This document shows, piece by piece, positions 6,995-16,274 of a DNA stretch of 64,000 nucleotides. The notes under the pieces were generated by a model, which made no database searches, was not told the DNA's origin, and worked only from the letters and a program-made list of their open reading frames with translations. This DNA is from an uncultured Bacteroidales bacterium (lineage in GTDB: Bacteria > Bacteroidota > Bacteroidia > Bacteroidales > UBA932), in assembly GCA_900319405.1 (NCBI GenBank), contig ONOH01000011.1:1-64000 (forward strand), written 5' to 3'. How positions within the stretch are numbered: position 1 is the stretch's first letter; each line of letters begins with the position of its first letter. Position numbers and translations under genes: made by a program.

Positions 6995-8608
6995 ATGAAA
7001 AAGACATTTGTAATCATGCTGGCGGCGCTGACCGCCCTCGTTTCCTGCAACAAGGAAATCATCGACACCCCCGCGGACGACAACAACGCGACTCCCATCA
7101 CTTTCCAGCTCACCGCCTCGCATCCCGAGGGTGAGGGCACCAAGGCGGTGAAGAGCGCCTGGGAAGCCGGCGACGTAATCTACGTATTCTTCCAGGAGTT
7201 CGCCGCCCCGAAGTACCTGAAGCTTTCCTATGATGGCTCGGCGTGGGCCTACACCCAGATGAACGGTACGACGGAAGAGGCCCTCGGCCTGTCCAACGGC
7301 CAGGAGGTCAACATGCGCGCCGTCTATCTGCCCTTCGGCAGTGACCTCAGCGTAGATGCCGACGGCGGCAAGTTCGTCTTCAGCGAGCTGCAGGAAACCT
7401 ACTACCTGACCGCCACGCTGAGCTGCATGGTTGCCGACGATACGGTCAAGGGCAACTTCGAGATGAAGGTGCCGGATGGTTACGTGCAGTTCTTTGTCAA
7501 GCTGCCGGCCCAGGTGAAAACCCACAAGGCCTACGCGGCGGTCGAGCTCCGCGAGCGCCAGCTGACCCCGCAGGGCATTGCCGCTATCAATGCGGACGGC
7601 AGCATCGCGCATACGCCCATTATCCACGGCGCTCCGCTGAAGGCTTATCTCTACGGCAGCGGTGAGGAGGAGGGTTACCTGTTCAGCGGCATCCTCGATG
7701 CCGACGCGCGCAACGCCGCGAAGGACTATCACTTTACCCTGCACGTCAATATAAACGTGCCGATGCCTCCGGTGAAGATGGACTTGTACTACGGGAAGAC
7801 GTATGAAGGTAACACGCTGTACAAGGACGTGAACGTGCGCCGTGCCCTGCTGCTGCCCTCCAACCTGCTGGCATCGTGGACGGCGATGGAGTACAAGCCC
7901 ATCGACCTGGGCTTTGACATCGACCTGGGCGGCGGCGAGAAGCGCCGCATCTACTGGGCCAGCCGCAACCTCGGTGCGAGCAGCGATTCCCCCGCTGAGG
8001 ACACGGACGCTGCGCGGCAGGCCACCTGGGGCGACTACTATGCCTGGGGCGCTACGGAGCCGCATTACACCGACGGTCACGCGTACGATGCCCCGATGAA
8101 CGACGTCGACTGGAAGAGCGGCATTACCGGTTACAACTGGGACTCCTGTCCCTACGCGACGGCGGATGACGGTAGTAAGTTCAGCAAGTATACGGGAGAC
8201 GATGACAGCTATGCTGAGAGCGGCACGGCTGACGGCCTGACCGTCCTTGAGCGGGACGATGACGCCGCCAGTGTGGCGCTTGGCGGCGCTTGGCGCATGC
8301 CGACCATCGAGGAGTGGGAGGCGCTTCTGAATAACTTCGAGTGGGACTGGGATGACACCAAGAAAGGCCAGACCGTCACGGTCAGTGGCGGGACAGCCTG
8401 GACCGACCCGACCATTTTCCTCCCTGCCGCTGGCTTCCGCGGCTTTACCAACCTCTTCAATGCGGGTTCCTACGGCGACTACTTGTCTTCCTCCCTCGAT
8501 ACGAACAACCCGAGCAGAGCGCCCGAAATCGGCTTACATTCGGGCAATGCAGGCACGTCCAGAAACCCCCGCTTCTACGGCCTATCCGTCCGTCCCGTCA
8601 CAGAATAA
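6995..8608 (+). CDS. Mfa-like/FISUMP-type surface lipoprotein
   Basis: I chose ATG 6995 because GGAGGAAA precedes it and it gives a clean lipoprotein signal (MKKTFVIMLAALTALVSC, lipid-anchored Cys 18), yielding 537 residues. The N-terminal half has the Mfa-like fimbrillin pattern (TPITFQLTAS, TKAVKSAWEAGDVIYVFF). The C-terminal half (~300-537) is the FISUMP/DUF1566-like domain with IYWASRNLGAS, YYAWGATEPHY, WRMPTIEEWEALL, IFLPAAGFRG and a final SVRPVTE. It is probably anchored in the outer membrane and surface exposed. The ligand is unknown. The gene at 2-1141 shares this architecture, and a decayed piece of the same C-terminal domain lies at 9010-9180. Confidence 0.85.
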   Translation: MKKTFVIMLAALTALVSCNKEIIDTPADDNNATPITFQLTASHPEGEGTKAVKSAWEAGDVIYVFFQEFAAPKYLKLSYDGSAWAYTQMNGTTEEALGLSNGQEVNMRAVYLPFGSDLSVDADGGKFVFSELQETYYLTATLSCMVADDTVKGNFEMKVPDGYVQFFVKLPAQVKTHKAYAAVELRERQLTPQGIAAINADGSIAHTPIIHGAPLKAYLYGSGEEEGYLFSGILDADARNAAKDYHFTLHVNINVPMPPVKMDLYYGKTYEGNTLYKDVNVRRALLLPSNLLASWTAMEYKPIDLGFDIDLGGGEKRRIYWASRNLGASSDSPAEDTDAARQATWGDYYAWGATEPHYTDGHAYDAPMNDVDWKSGITGYNWDSCPYATADDGSKFSKYTGDDDSYAESGTADGLTVLERDDDAASVALGGAWRMPTIEEWEALLNNFEWDWDDTKKGQTVTVSGGTAWTDPTIFLPAAGFRGFTNLFNAGSYGDYLSSSLDTNNPSRAPEIGLHSGNAGTSRNPRFYGLSVRPVTE

Positions 8609-8632
8609 GCGTGCAAGCCTCCATCGCAATTT

Positions 8633-8667
8633 CCCCGGCCCATGTGTTACAGCTCATGCGGCCGGGG
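8633..8667 (+). terminator. GC-rich terminator hairpin
   Basis: CCCCGGCC (8633-8640) and GGCCGGGG (8660-8667) pair perfectly, extended by CATG on both sides of the loop, and are followed by ATTTTCAG. It lies 24 bp after the lipoprotein stop codon. Confidence 0.6.
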
Positions 8668-8794
8668 ATTTTCAGTATCGTAAAATAATTAACGTGAGTT
8701 CGGTGAAATATAACTGATTGATTATTAGGAAAATGGCGAAAGTTTTTGTAAATTTGGAATCGCTACAAACCAAATACAAACACTCTCGCTATGA

Positions 8795-8943
8795 CGATTG
8801 CCAATGATTACAAAACTGAAAAGCAACATGAAGGGGCAGATCATGGCCATCTCGGACAAGATTCTCCTGAGGAAGAGAGCGCTGATCGAACCATCAATGA
8901 TGAACTCAAGAATATGGCTCAGATTGAACCGCATCTCGCCGTA
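8795..8943 (+). pseudogene. IS982-family transposase, C-terminal remnant
   Basis: The frame from 8795 reads ITKLKSNMKGQIMAISDKIL then LRKRALIE. A single lost A near 8892 then shifts the frame, and the next one continues TINDELKNMAQIEP. This is the conserved C-terminal block of IS982 transposases (KxNMK..L..SDK.LLRKR..IETINDELKN). The N-terminal three quarters are missing. A small alternative frame from ATG 8791 overlaps it but is best explained as an overlap artefact. Confidence 0.65.
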
Positions 8944-9009
8944 TGAGAATGGACTTGTTCAATTGTCTCTCTTTTAGTTATAATTCGTCGAACTCAGGTT
9001 ATATTTGGA

Positions 9010-9180
9010 GCCAATTGCCGAATACCGGCCAAAGAGGAATGGGAAGAACTCTGGAATGATTGTGAACGAGAAGAAAAGCTTATCAACGGCCGGCTCGGCA
9101 TTTTGCTCACAGACCCTGTCGCTTTCCTCCGCCCCCCCCCTGGGGAGAGCCGCCGTTCAATCTGTGAAAAGTCCCGGTTG
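9010..9180 (+). pseudogene. Decayed FISUMP-type domain fragment
   Basis: Reads CRIPAKEEWEELWNDC, then EEKLINGRLG and VAFLRPPPG. This parallels the CRMPT.EEWEELL...NGV.GY..FLPAAG core of the C-terminal domain in the genes at 2-1141 and 6995-8608. There is no start codon, and the frame runs on into sequence antisense to def. The match is partial and judged by eye. Confidence 0.4.
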
Positions 9181-9186
9181 GGCCCG

Positions 9187-9741
9187 CTATTTCAGGCGGC
9201 TGTTGTAGTGGGGGTGCACTTTTCCTTTGGAAATGTTCTGCAACTTGCCGGAGATCATTTTTTTCCGGACGGGGGCGGCGTGGTCGGTGAAAAGGTCACC
9301 TTCCAGGTGGGAGAGTTCGTGCTGGATCATCCGGCAGGCAAAATTGTCAAACTCCTCGGTGACTTCCTGCAGCTCTTCATTGTAGTAACGCACCGTCATC
9401 TTTTTGGGACGAACGATGTCGCAGTAGATGCCGGGGATGCTCAGGCAGCCCTCCGAGTAGGAGGTCTTTTCTTCGCTCTCGCTCACGATTACCGGGTTGA
9501 TGAGGGTGCGGCGGAAGCCTTTGAGGTAGTCGTAAGTTTCCGACACGACGTCTCCGTCCACGATTACCACGCGGGTACTCACCCCTATCTGGGGGGCGGC
9601 GAGGCCGCAGCCGTCTGCCACCACCAGGGTGTCCTTGAGGTCCTTGATCAGGGCGGCGATGCCCTCTTTGTCGTTGAGGTCTGCGGGGGCGGCTGTTTGG
9701 CGCAGCACTTCTGCGCCGTAAAGGTAGATGGGTCTTATCAT
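9187..9741 (-). CDS. def: Peptide deformylase
   Basis: 184 residues with all three deformylase motifs: GCGLAAPQIGV (44-54), EGCLSIPG (97-104) and QHELSHLEG (140-148, the HExxH metal site). It removes the N-formyl group from nascent proteins in the cytoplasm. Its start overlaps the ruvX stop by 4 bp, so it is the second gene of a ruvX-def operon transcribed on the minus strand. Length and motifs are normal. Confidence 0.97.
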   Translation of the reverse strand: MIRPIYLYGAEVLRQTAAPADLNDKEGIAALIKDLKDTLVVADGCGLAAPQIGVSTRVVIVDGDVVSETYDYLKGFRRTLINPVIVSESEEKTSYSEGCLSIPGIYCDIVRPKKMTVRYYNEELQEVTEEFDNFACRMIQHELSHLEGDLFTDHAAPVRKKMISGKLQNISKGKVHPHYNSRLK

Positions 9742-10223
9742 TTCTTTCTTCTTGTCTTGTTGCGGGACAGGCTTTCCGGGACGGCCGAAGGGTCGAAAAC
9801 GGCGCTGCTGCCACTCATGCGGTCCAGATAGGACTGCAGGATAATGGCGGCGGATATCCTGTCCACCGATGCCTTGTCTTTCCGACGGGAGGCTTTCATC
9901 CCTCCGTCAATCATCACCTGATGCGCCAGAACCGAGGTGAAACGCTCGTCCTCCCGGGTGATCGGCACTTCGGGGAAGGCTTGGGCCAGGTTTTTCAGGA
10001 AGGCGTCCACATCGGCCCGGGCCTCGGACGGTCTGCCGTCCAGGTTTACCGGATAGCCTACTACAAAGCGAAGGATTCTCTCGGAGATGGCGTAATTTTT
10101 GAGATAATCTATTAACTTTGTAGAATCGATTGTATCCAGGGCAGAAGCGAAGATTCCCAGCGGATCGCTGACTGCGAGGCCGGTTCTCCGGCGTCCATAA
10201 TCTATGCCGATGATTCTGTCCAT
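9738..10223 (-). CDS. ruvX: YqgF/RuvX Holliday-junction resolvase-like protein
   Basis: 161 residues, normal for the family. The RNase H-like fold is shown by GIDYGRRRTGLAVSD (5-19, catalytic Asp 7), VVGYPVNLDG in the middle and the C-terminal KDKASVDRISAAIIL. The family is linked to 16S rRNA 5'-end maturation and Holliday-junction processing. It is the first gene of the operon with def. Its -7 box (10232-10239, minus strand) lies only 8 nt from the start codon, which implies a nearly leaderless mRNA. Confidence 0.93.
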   Translation of the reverse strand: MDRIIGIDYGRRRTGLAVSDPLGIFASALDTIDSTKLIDYLKNYAISERILRFVVGYPVNLDGRPSEARADVDAFLKNLAQAFPEVPITREDERFTSVLAHQVMIDGGMKASRRKDKASVDRISAAIILQSYLDRMSGSSAVFDPSAVPESLSRNKTRRKK

Positions 10224-10231
10224 ACAATCGG

Positions 10232-10239
10232 CAAATATA
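10232..10239 (-). promoter_or_regulatory. TAnnTTTG box for ruvX-def
   Basis: TATATTTG on the minus strand, 8 nt from the ruvX ATG, so transcription would start at or within a few bases of the start codon. Confidence 0.55.
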
Positions 10240-10249
10240 CGAATTTTTT

Positions 10250-11089
10250 ATGGATAAACCCGATAAGAAACCCCGCAACTTCCGTATCACGATGGTGGAT
10301 GCCGGTTCGCACGAGCGCCTGTGGAGCCTGCGGCTTTCACAAACCAACCTCCTGGTGGGCGGCATATCGGCGGTGGTGGTCTTGCTGCTGCTTGTGTTTT
10401 CGCTCATCGCTTTTACTCCTCTGCGCACGTTTATCCCCGGTTACCCGGATGCCAGTTCGCGTCGCCAGGCCGTTCAGAATGTCCTGAGGATAGATTCCCT
10501 CCAGACCCGCATCCTGCAGTGGGAACTGTACACGGAGAACTTGCGCAGGGTCGTGGCGGGAGAGGCCCCCATCCGGCTGGATACGCTCATTATCGGCAGT
10601 CAGGGGTCCCGTGCCGTATCGGATGCCCGCTATCTGGCCATCCGGGACTCTCTCCTGAGACTGGACGTGGCCCAGGAGGAACAGTTTGAGATTTCTGCCG
10701 GTGTCCGGCGCAACCTTCCCATCGAGGCTCTTTCCTTCTACACGCCGGTCAAGGGTGTAGTGACCAAAGCCTATGAGCGGCAGCATCCCTGGGTGGATGT
10801 GACGGCACCCGCCGGCACCACCGTGATGGCTGTCCTGGACGGGACGGTGGTCTATGCCGGGTGGGAGCAGGATACGGGATATTGCCTTATTCTCCAGCAC
10901 GGGAGCGACCTTCTGTCGGTCTATAAGAACAACCAGAAGCTCCTGCACCGCAGTGGTGACGTGGTGAAGGCCGGTACGCCGGTGGCGATGCTGGCTTCCT
11001 CTTCTTCGCTGACCAAGGGAGACCACCTGCATTTCGAACTCTGGTACAAGGGTGCCTCGGTAGATCCGTCACAATACATAAAGTTTTAG
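10250..11089 (+). CDS. Membrane-anchored M23-like protein, probably degenerate
   Basis: 279 residues. A single membrane segment at ~33-56 follows a charged cytoplasmic N terminus, placing the rest in the periplasm. The M23/LytM domain is at ~165-279. It keeps HPWVDVTAPAG (His ~180, Asp ~184) and DHLHFELWY (~259), but the usual Y-x-H-L catalytic histidine is replaced in LSVYKNNQKLL. This suggests loss of hydrolysis and a regulatory role like that of EnvC or NlpD, which is inference. It lies 6 bp upstream of dxr in a plus-strand operon and is divergent from ruvX. Confidence 0.85.
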   Translation: MDKPDKKPRNFRITMVDAGSHERLWSLRLSQTNLLVGGISAVVVLLLLVFSLIAFTPLRTFIPGYPDASSRRQAVQNVLRIDSLQTRILQWELYTENLRRVVAGEAPIRLDTLIIGSQGSRAVSDARYLAIRDSLLRLDVAQEEQFEISAGVRRNLPIEALSFYTPVKGVVTKAYERQHPWVDVTAPAGTTVMAVLDGTVVYAGWEQDTGYCLILQHGSDLLSVYKNNQKLLHRSGDVVKAGTPVAMLASSSSLTKGDHLHFELWYKGASVDPSQYIKF

Positions 11090-11095
11090 CGCGGT

Positions 11096-12250
11096 ATGAA
11101 ACAGAAAAGCATTGCCATCCTGGGCTCTACGGGCTCTATTGGCACACAGACACTGGACGTTGTGCGTCAGTTCCCGGAACATTTTTCCGTTTTTATGCTG
11201 TCGGCCAACAACAGTGCGGAGCGGCTCATCGAGCAGGCCAGACAGTTCCGCGTACCCCACGTGGTCATCTGTAACCCGCAGAAGTATGAGCAGGTGAAGA
11301 GCGCCCTTCCCGGCGTTCAGGTGCACCTGGGCATCGAGGAGGCCTGCGACCTGGTCCAGGCTCCCGAGGTGGATGTGGTGATGGGCGCTATGGTTGGGTT
11401 CAGCGGGTTGAAGCCCACCCTTTCCGCCATCCGTGCCGGCAAAACCCTGGCCCTGGCCAACAAGGAAACCCTGGTGGCAGCCGGTTCCCTGGTGATGGGG
11501 GAGGCGGAGCGCTGCGGCGCGCGCATTTATCCGGTGGACTCGGAGCATTCCGCCATTTTCCAGTGCCTGGAAGGTGCGAAGGGGAATCCCGTGCACCGGA
11601 TTCACCTCACGGCCTCCGGCGGCCCTTTCCGTACCTGGCCCCGCGAGCGGATTGCCCGTGCCACCCGGACCGAGGCCCTGAAGCATCCGAACTGGGAGAT
11701 GGGTGCCAAGATAACCATAGACTCCGCCACGATGATGAACAAGGGCTTCGAGGTAATTGAAGCCAAGTGGCTCTTCCGGGTCCCCGCAGAGAAGATTCAC
11801 GTGGTGGTGCATCCCGAATCCATCATCCATTCTATGGTAGAGTTTGCCGACGGGGCCGTCGTCGCCCAGTTGGGCAGCCCGGATATGCGCATTCCCATTT
11901 CACTGGCGATGAGTTATCCGGAGCGCCTTGCGCTGGACGGGAAGCGGCTGGATTTCGGCTCGATGGGCGGTCTGAGTTTTTTCGAGCCCGACCGGAAAAA
12001 ATTCCCCTGCCTGCAGCTGGCTTTCGACGCCATCGGCCGGGGCGGTAACATTCCTTGCGCGATGAACGCCGCCAACGAGGCTGCCGTGGCCGCCTTCCTT
12101 TCCGGCGGCATCTCCTTCTATGACATCCCCCGGACGGTAGCTCGTGTGATGGATGGCGTGGATTTTGTAGAAAAGCCTGTGCTGGATGATATTTTCGCCA
12201 CCCACCAACTGGCGTATCAGCTTGCTCAACAGTCTTTTCCGCACGTATGA
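11096..12250 (+). CDS. dxr: 1-deoxy-D-xylulose 5-phosphate reductoisomerase
   Basis: 384 residues. This is the second enzyme of the MEP isoprenoid pathway, converting DXP to MEP with NADPH. The NADPH-binding loop ILGSTGSIGTQTL is at ~8-20. ALANKETLVAAG and the metal/substrate motifs VDSEHSAIFQCL and TASGGPFR follow, with SATMMNKGFEVIEA and HPESIIHSMVEF further on. Length is normal. The stop overlaps the rseP start by 4 bp. The dxr-rseP order is common in bacteria. Confidence 0.97.
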   Translation: MKQKSIAILGSTGSIGTQTLDVVRQFPEHFSVFMLSANNSAERLIEQARQFRVPHVVICNPQKYEQVKSALPGVQVHLGIEEACDLVQAPEVDVVMGAMVGFSGLKPTLSAIRAGKTLALANKETLVAAGSLVMGEAERCGARIYPVDSEHSAIFQCLEGAKGNPVHRIHLTASGGPFRTWPRERIARATRTEALKHPNWEMGAKITIDSATMMNKGFEVIEAKWLFRVPAEKIHVVVHPESIIHSMVEFADGAVVAQLGSPDMRIPISLAMSYPERLALDGKRLDFGSMGGLSFFEPDRKKFPCLQLAFDAIGRGGNIPCAMNAANEAAVAAFLSGGISFYDIPRTVARVMDGVDFVEKPVLDDIFATHQLAYQLAQQSFPHV

Positions 12251-13581
12251 CGGTGTTTTTGAAGATATTGCAGCTTGTTCTGGCCCTTTCCGTCCTCATT
12301 CTCATCCACGAGGCCGGACATTTTCTGTGGGCGCGCATTTTCCGTATCCGGGTAGAAAAATTTTACCTCTTTTTCGATATGGGAGGCGTGAAGCTGTTCT
12401 CTACCCGTATGGCCTGGTTCAAGAAACTGGTGCCCTCGTCGGAGAAATGGGAAACCGAGTACGGGATTGGCTGGCTTCCGCTGGGCGGATACTGCAAGAT
12501 TTCCGGAATGATAGACGAGTCGATGGACACGGAGGCCCTTAGGCAGGACCCCCAGCCCTGGGAGTTCCGCACCAAGCCGGCCTGGCAGCGCCTTTTCGTG
12601 ATGAGCGGCGGCGTGCTCAACAACTTCTTTCTGGCCATTGTGCTGTTTATCGCCATTCTGGCCGCATGGGGTGACAATTATATGCCCAACGAAAGCCCGG
12701 TTTACGTCAATGAACTGGGAGAACGGCTGGGTTTCCGCACCGGAGACCGCATCCTCCTGTACGACGATTATGCTCCTACGGATTTCCTGAATCTCCAGGC
12801 CGATCTGGCTCGCCGTCAGGTGCAAAAGGCCACGGTCCTTCGAGGAACGGATACCCTGGCGATTTATATCGACCAGTCCCTGACGGGAGAAATCCTGAAT
12901 ACCCCCGGAATGTTCGACATTGCCCTCCCTTTCGTGGTGGACAGCGTGATGCTCTCTTCGCCCAACCGGCTCTCCGGCATTCGGACGGGAGACCGCATCG
13001 TCGGGGTGTGCGGAATGGAAACCCCCTATCTGCAGGATGCCCAGAAGCTGCTTCGCGCGCATCCCGGAGAAAGCCTTCCGGTGGCGGTTGTCAGGGCGGG
13101 GGACACCCTTTCGCTGACAATGCAGGTGGATACCCTGGGAATGCTCGGGGTCTTTTTCCGCAATCCGTCCCTCAAGCACCGGGACTATTCTCTGCCGCAG
13201 GCGGTACCGGCCGGCTGTTCCCTTGCATGGAGCACCGTCACGGGATACCTGAGAGACCTCCGGCTGGTGGCTACTCCCTCTACCGGCGCCTATAAGTCGG
13301 TAGGCAGTTTCGTCGCCATCGGCCAGGTGTTTCCCGCTTCCTGGAACTGGCACCAGTTCCTGTATATCCTGGCGCTGCTGTCCATTATGCTGGGGGTGAT
13401 GAACCTCCTGCCCATTCCGGCGTTGGACGGCGGGCACATCGTTTTCTGTCTGTACGAGATGATTACCGGGCGCAAGCCCGGCGACCGTTTCCTCACCGTC
13501 GCCCAGGTTATCGGTATGCTCCTTCTGTTGCTGCTGATGTTCCTGGCCTTCGGCAATGATATTTCACGACTAATTCACTGA
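12247..13581 (+). CDS. rseP: RseP site-2 protease
   Basis: 444 residues. An intramembrane zinc metalloprotease that cleaves anti-sigma factors and remnant signal peptides. HEAGHF (21-26) in the first membrane helix gives the zinc histidines and catalytic Glu. Two PDZ-like regions lie in the periplasmic middle (~120-310). MNLLPIPALDGGHIVF (~383-398) gives the third ligand. Start and stop overlap dxr and the DUF4837 gene (ATGA and TGATG junctions), so the genes are translationally coupled. Confidence 0.95.
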   Translation: MTVFLKILQLVLALSVLILIHEAGHFLWARIFRIRVEKFYLFFDMGGVKLFSTRMAWFKKLVPSSEKWETEYGIGWLPLGGYCKISGMIDESMDTEALRQDPQPWEFRTKPAWQRLFVMSGGVLNNFFLAIVLFIAILAAWGDNYMPNESPVYVNELGERLGFRTGDRILLYDDYAPTDFLNLQADLARRQVQKATVLRGTDTLAIYIDQSLTGEILNTPGMFDIALPFVVDSVMLSSPNRLSGIRTGDRIVGVCGMETPYLQDAQKLLRAHPGESLPVAVVRAGDTLSLTMQVDTLGMLGVFFRNPSLKHRDYSLPQAVPAGCSLAWSTVTGYLRDLRLVATPSTGAYKSVGSFVAIGQVFPASWNWHQFLYILALLSIMLGVMNLLPIPALDGGHIVFCLYEMITGRKPGDRFLTVAQVIGMLLLLLLMFLAFGNDISRLIH

Positions 13582-14591
13582 TGAGTATGAAAATTCGCAG
13601 TATCCTGGCCCTGACGGCCTGCCTTCTGGCCCTTACCGCCTGCAAGAGTGGCAACAAGAAGACTTTGCTTCCCAACGTGAGCGGAAAGGCTGGCGAAGTT
13701 CTGGTAACTATCGAACGGGAAGAGTGGGAAGGGAATCTGGGTGTCGCCATCCGCGAAGCCCTGGCTTCCGACACCCCGTACCTGGCCCAGCGGGAGCCGC
13801 TGTTTGCCCTTTCCAATGTTCCTCCGGGAAGTTTCAACAATATGTTCAAGATGCACCGCAACCTGCTGCTGGTCAACATCAATCCGCAGAATACCGCCAG
13901 CGGTGTGGTGTATAAAAACAATGTATGGGCACAGCCCCAGGCCGTAGTGCAGTTGAACGCCGTCACGGCGGAAGAGGCCCTGGAACTGTTCGGGGAGGCT
14001 TCCTCCGTCGTGGCCGAATTCTTCGAGCAGGCGGAGCGGGACCGCATTATCGCCAATTCCAAATTATACGAAGAGCGTGCCCTGGCGGATCCCGTCAAGA
14101 AGGTGACCGGCGGCGTCCTGCATATTCCCTCCGGCTACCGCTGCCGCAAATTCACGGACGATTTCGTGTGGATTGCCGACGAAAAGCAATATGTCCAGCA
14201 ATACGTGATGGCCTACCGTTACCCGGCTCATCGGGAAGACGTCTTCACGCTGGAGAATATAATCCAGGAGCGCAACCGCGTGATGAAGGACAATGTGCCC
14301 GGAACGTTCGAAGGCTCCTACCTGACCACTTCATCGGCCCAGGAACCCACCACACGCTCCCTTCGCTACCGTGGCCGCGCTTTTATGGAAACCCGCGGAT
14401 TCTGGGAGGTTCAGGGAGACTTTATGGGCGGTCCTTTCGTGTCCCATTCCTTCTATAGCAAGGACGGGAAGGACATCATTGTCCTGGAAGCCTTCGTGTT
14501 TGCGCCCCGATACGACAAGCGCCAGTATCTGAGGCAGGTGGAGTCCCTCCTTTATTCTTTTGAATGGGATTCCGAAATGGCGGACGAGTAG
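13581..14591 (+). CDS. DUF4837 family lipoprotein
   Basis: 336 residues from the ATG overlapping the rseP stop (a second ATG at 13587 is possible). The lipoprotein signal ends with LLALTAC (Cys ~21). The mature part shows the DUF4837 hallmarks LPNVSGKAGEVLVTIE, NNMFKMHRNLL and RGFWEVQGDFMGGPFV. It is found almost only in Bacteroidota, often after rseP, and its function is unknown. The position suggests an envelope role. Confidence 0.85.
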   Translation: MSMKIRSILALTACLLALTACKSGNKKTLLPNVSGKAGEVLVTIEREEWEGNLGVAIREALASDTPYLAQREPLFALSNVPPGSFNNMFKMHRNLLLVNINPQNTASGVVYKNNVWAQPQAVVQLNAVTAEEALELFGEASSVVAEFFEQAERDRIIANSKLYEERALADPVKKVTGGVLHIPSGYRCRKFTDDFVWIADEKQYVQQYVMAYRYPAHREDVFTLENIIQERNRVMKDNVPGTFEGSYLTTSSAQEPTTRSLRYRGRAFMETRGFWEVQGDFMGGPFVSHSFYSKDGKDIIVLEAFVFAPRYDKRQYLRQVESLLYSFEWDSEMADE

Positions 14592-14594
14592 GCC

Positions 14595-16268
14595 GTGAAA
14601 TCCATTCTCAAAATCCTTCTTCTGGCCTTTTCCGCGATGCTTCTTTCCTGTCAAGAGAAGGAGCGGGAGGGAGATGAACCCGTAAAGCCGGAAGAGGTAA
14701 AATTACAGATTCTGCTGGCCGATGATGCCTTCCGCACCCTCAGGCCCGGTGAAACCCTTCAAGTCGCTTACGAAGTGAAAACGCCGGCCGATGTGGCCTA
14801 TACGCTGTTTTCGTTCCAGCCCGAGGGATGGACAGTGTTCATTTCCACACCCGTCGGGAACAAGGGAGAAATAAGCGTTTCACTTCCGGCTGATGCCTCT
14901 GCCGGAAGGATTATGCTTGTGGCCGGCGGCAGTGACGGCAGCTGCTTTGTCAAGGTGCTGGGCGTCGGCGTCGGCAATGACGGAACGGTGGAGGCGTACG
15001 AGGCGGTGGACGCATCCGGCGGCACGCTGGAACTGCCTTCCGGAGCGGGTACAGTCCATATTTCCTCATCGGAAGACTGGATCTCCGTGAAGGGGAGACA
15101 ACTGCTTCTCTCACCCAATACCACTTATGATTCCCGGGAGGCCCTGGTGAGTTTTTCCGTTGACAGGCGGGAATGCGAGCTCACCCTGGTCCAGGCCCAG
15201 AAGGATGCCATTGTTCTGGCAGCCAATGAATTGCAGGCTGCTGCCGCCGGAGAAACGCTGGAGTTCGTAGTCCGGGCTAATGTGGATGTCCAGGCACAGT
15301 GCAGTGATACCTGGCTCAAGCTGCTTCCTTTTACTAAGGGGCTGGAAGACAGGTTGTTCCGGATAGAAGTATCCCCCAACGACACCGAGGAAATCCGTTC
15401 GGCGGTCATTTCTTTCTCTTCCGGTGGCGCTTTAAAGCAGGATCTTACCCTTACCCAGGTGCCCCTGCCATCCGTCCACGCGGGGGATTTCCAGCTGTTG
15501 ACCGACGCTTCCATCCTGGAAGCCGGAGACCTTCTCCTGATTGTCAACGGGACGGGCACGATGGCAATGGGTGCCCAGACCGACTATTATCGTTCTCCGG
15601 TTGCCGTTGAACCGGTAGGGGATGTCATCAGCCATCCGGAGAAGAATGTGGCGGTGGTTACCTTGGGCGGGGAACCCGACGCCTGGCTGCTGGGCGTTAC
15701 GGGAGGGTATTTGTCGGCCCAGTCAGAGGCAAAGAACCAACTTCTTACGGTGGCGGATCCCACGGCTTATGCCTTGTGGACCATTGAGGTCGATCAGACG
15801 GGAACGGCCGTCGTCAAAGCCCGCGAAGGCAGTCGGAACCGCCTGTGCTACAATACGCGGGACGTCCGTTTCAACTGTTACCGTTCCACGTCCGACAATG
15901 TGACCGATGTCACCCTCTATCACAAGCCGGTCAATGCCCGGTCCATTACGGACAGGGAGGATCCCGGTGTCTATCTGGGAGGCCGGAACGTGCGTATCTA
16001 CACCCCCGGAACCGACCAGCAGCTGCGTTCCTATCTGGGAAAGCGCCTGGAGTATGTCCTGTTGAACCCCGACCGGAGTGAACAGATTGTGGTAAGCGGC
16101 TACCGGGAAGGGATGAAGGAAGGAGACGCCGCAACGGTCCACATCCTGTGGAAGCAGGGATGGCACGAGGTGCTGTCCAGGGAGTATGCCTGGACTGTCC
16201 GCAAGGAAGAGAACGGGAAGGTGTGGCTCGGAGATGCGGACGGCTGCGGGGTTATCATCAGAAAGTAG
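14595..16268 (+). CDS. BACON-type lipoprotein
   Basis: 557 residues with a GTG start at 14595, 3 bp after the DUF4837 stop. The signal peptide ends with AMLLSC (lipidated Cys ~19). Several beta-sandwich modules follow. Two look like BACON domains, with the pattern EDWISVKG, TYDSREALVSFS and LTLVQAQK, then LPFTKGLEDRLFRIEVS and LTLTQVPLPS. The C-terminal third (~295-557) is unassigned. BACON domains are thought to bind carbohydrate or act as spacers. Likely cell-surface. No catalytic motif seen. Confidence 0.75.
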   Translation: MKSILKILLLAFSAMLLSCQEKEREGDEPVKPEEVKLQILLADDAFRTLRPGETLQVAYEVKTPADVAYTLFSFQPEGWTVFISTPVGNKGEISVSLPADASAGRIMLVAGGSDGSCFVKVLGVGVGNDGTVEAYEAVDASGGTLELPSGAGTVHISSSEDWISVKGRQLLLSPNTTYDSREALVSFSVDRRECELTLVQAQKDAIVLAANELQAAAAGETLEFVVRANVDVQAQCSDTWLKLLPFTKGLEDRLFRIEVSPNDTEEIRSAVISFSSGGALKQDLTLTQVPLPSVHAGDFQLLTDASILEAGDLLLIVNGTGTMAMGAQTDYYRSPVAVEPVGDVISHPEKNVAVVTLGGEPDAWLLGVTGGYLSAQSEAKNQLLTVADPTAYALWTIEVDQTGTAVVKAREGSRNRLCYNTRDVRFNCYRSTSDNVTDVTLYHKPVNARSITDREDPGVYLGGRNVRIYTPGTDQQLRSYLGKRLEYVLLNPDRSEQIVVSGYREGMKEGDAATVHILWKQGWHEVLSREYAWTVRKEENGKVWLGDADGCGVIIRK

Positions 16269-16274
16269 GAGCCT

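Noticed and set aside
6854..8080. 408-codon open frame on the minus strand
   Set aside because: Antisense shadow of the Mfa-like lipoprotein; no start signal or recognisable protein.
8791..8943. 51-codon frame from ATG 8791
   Set aside because: Overlaps the IS982 remnant, and its last third is the transposase's own shifted frame.
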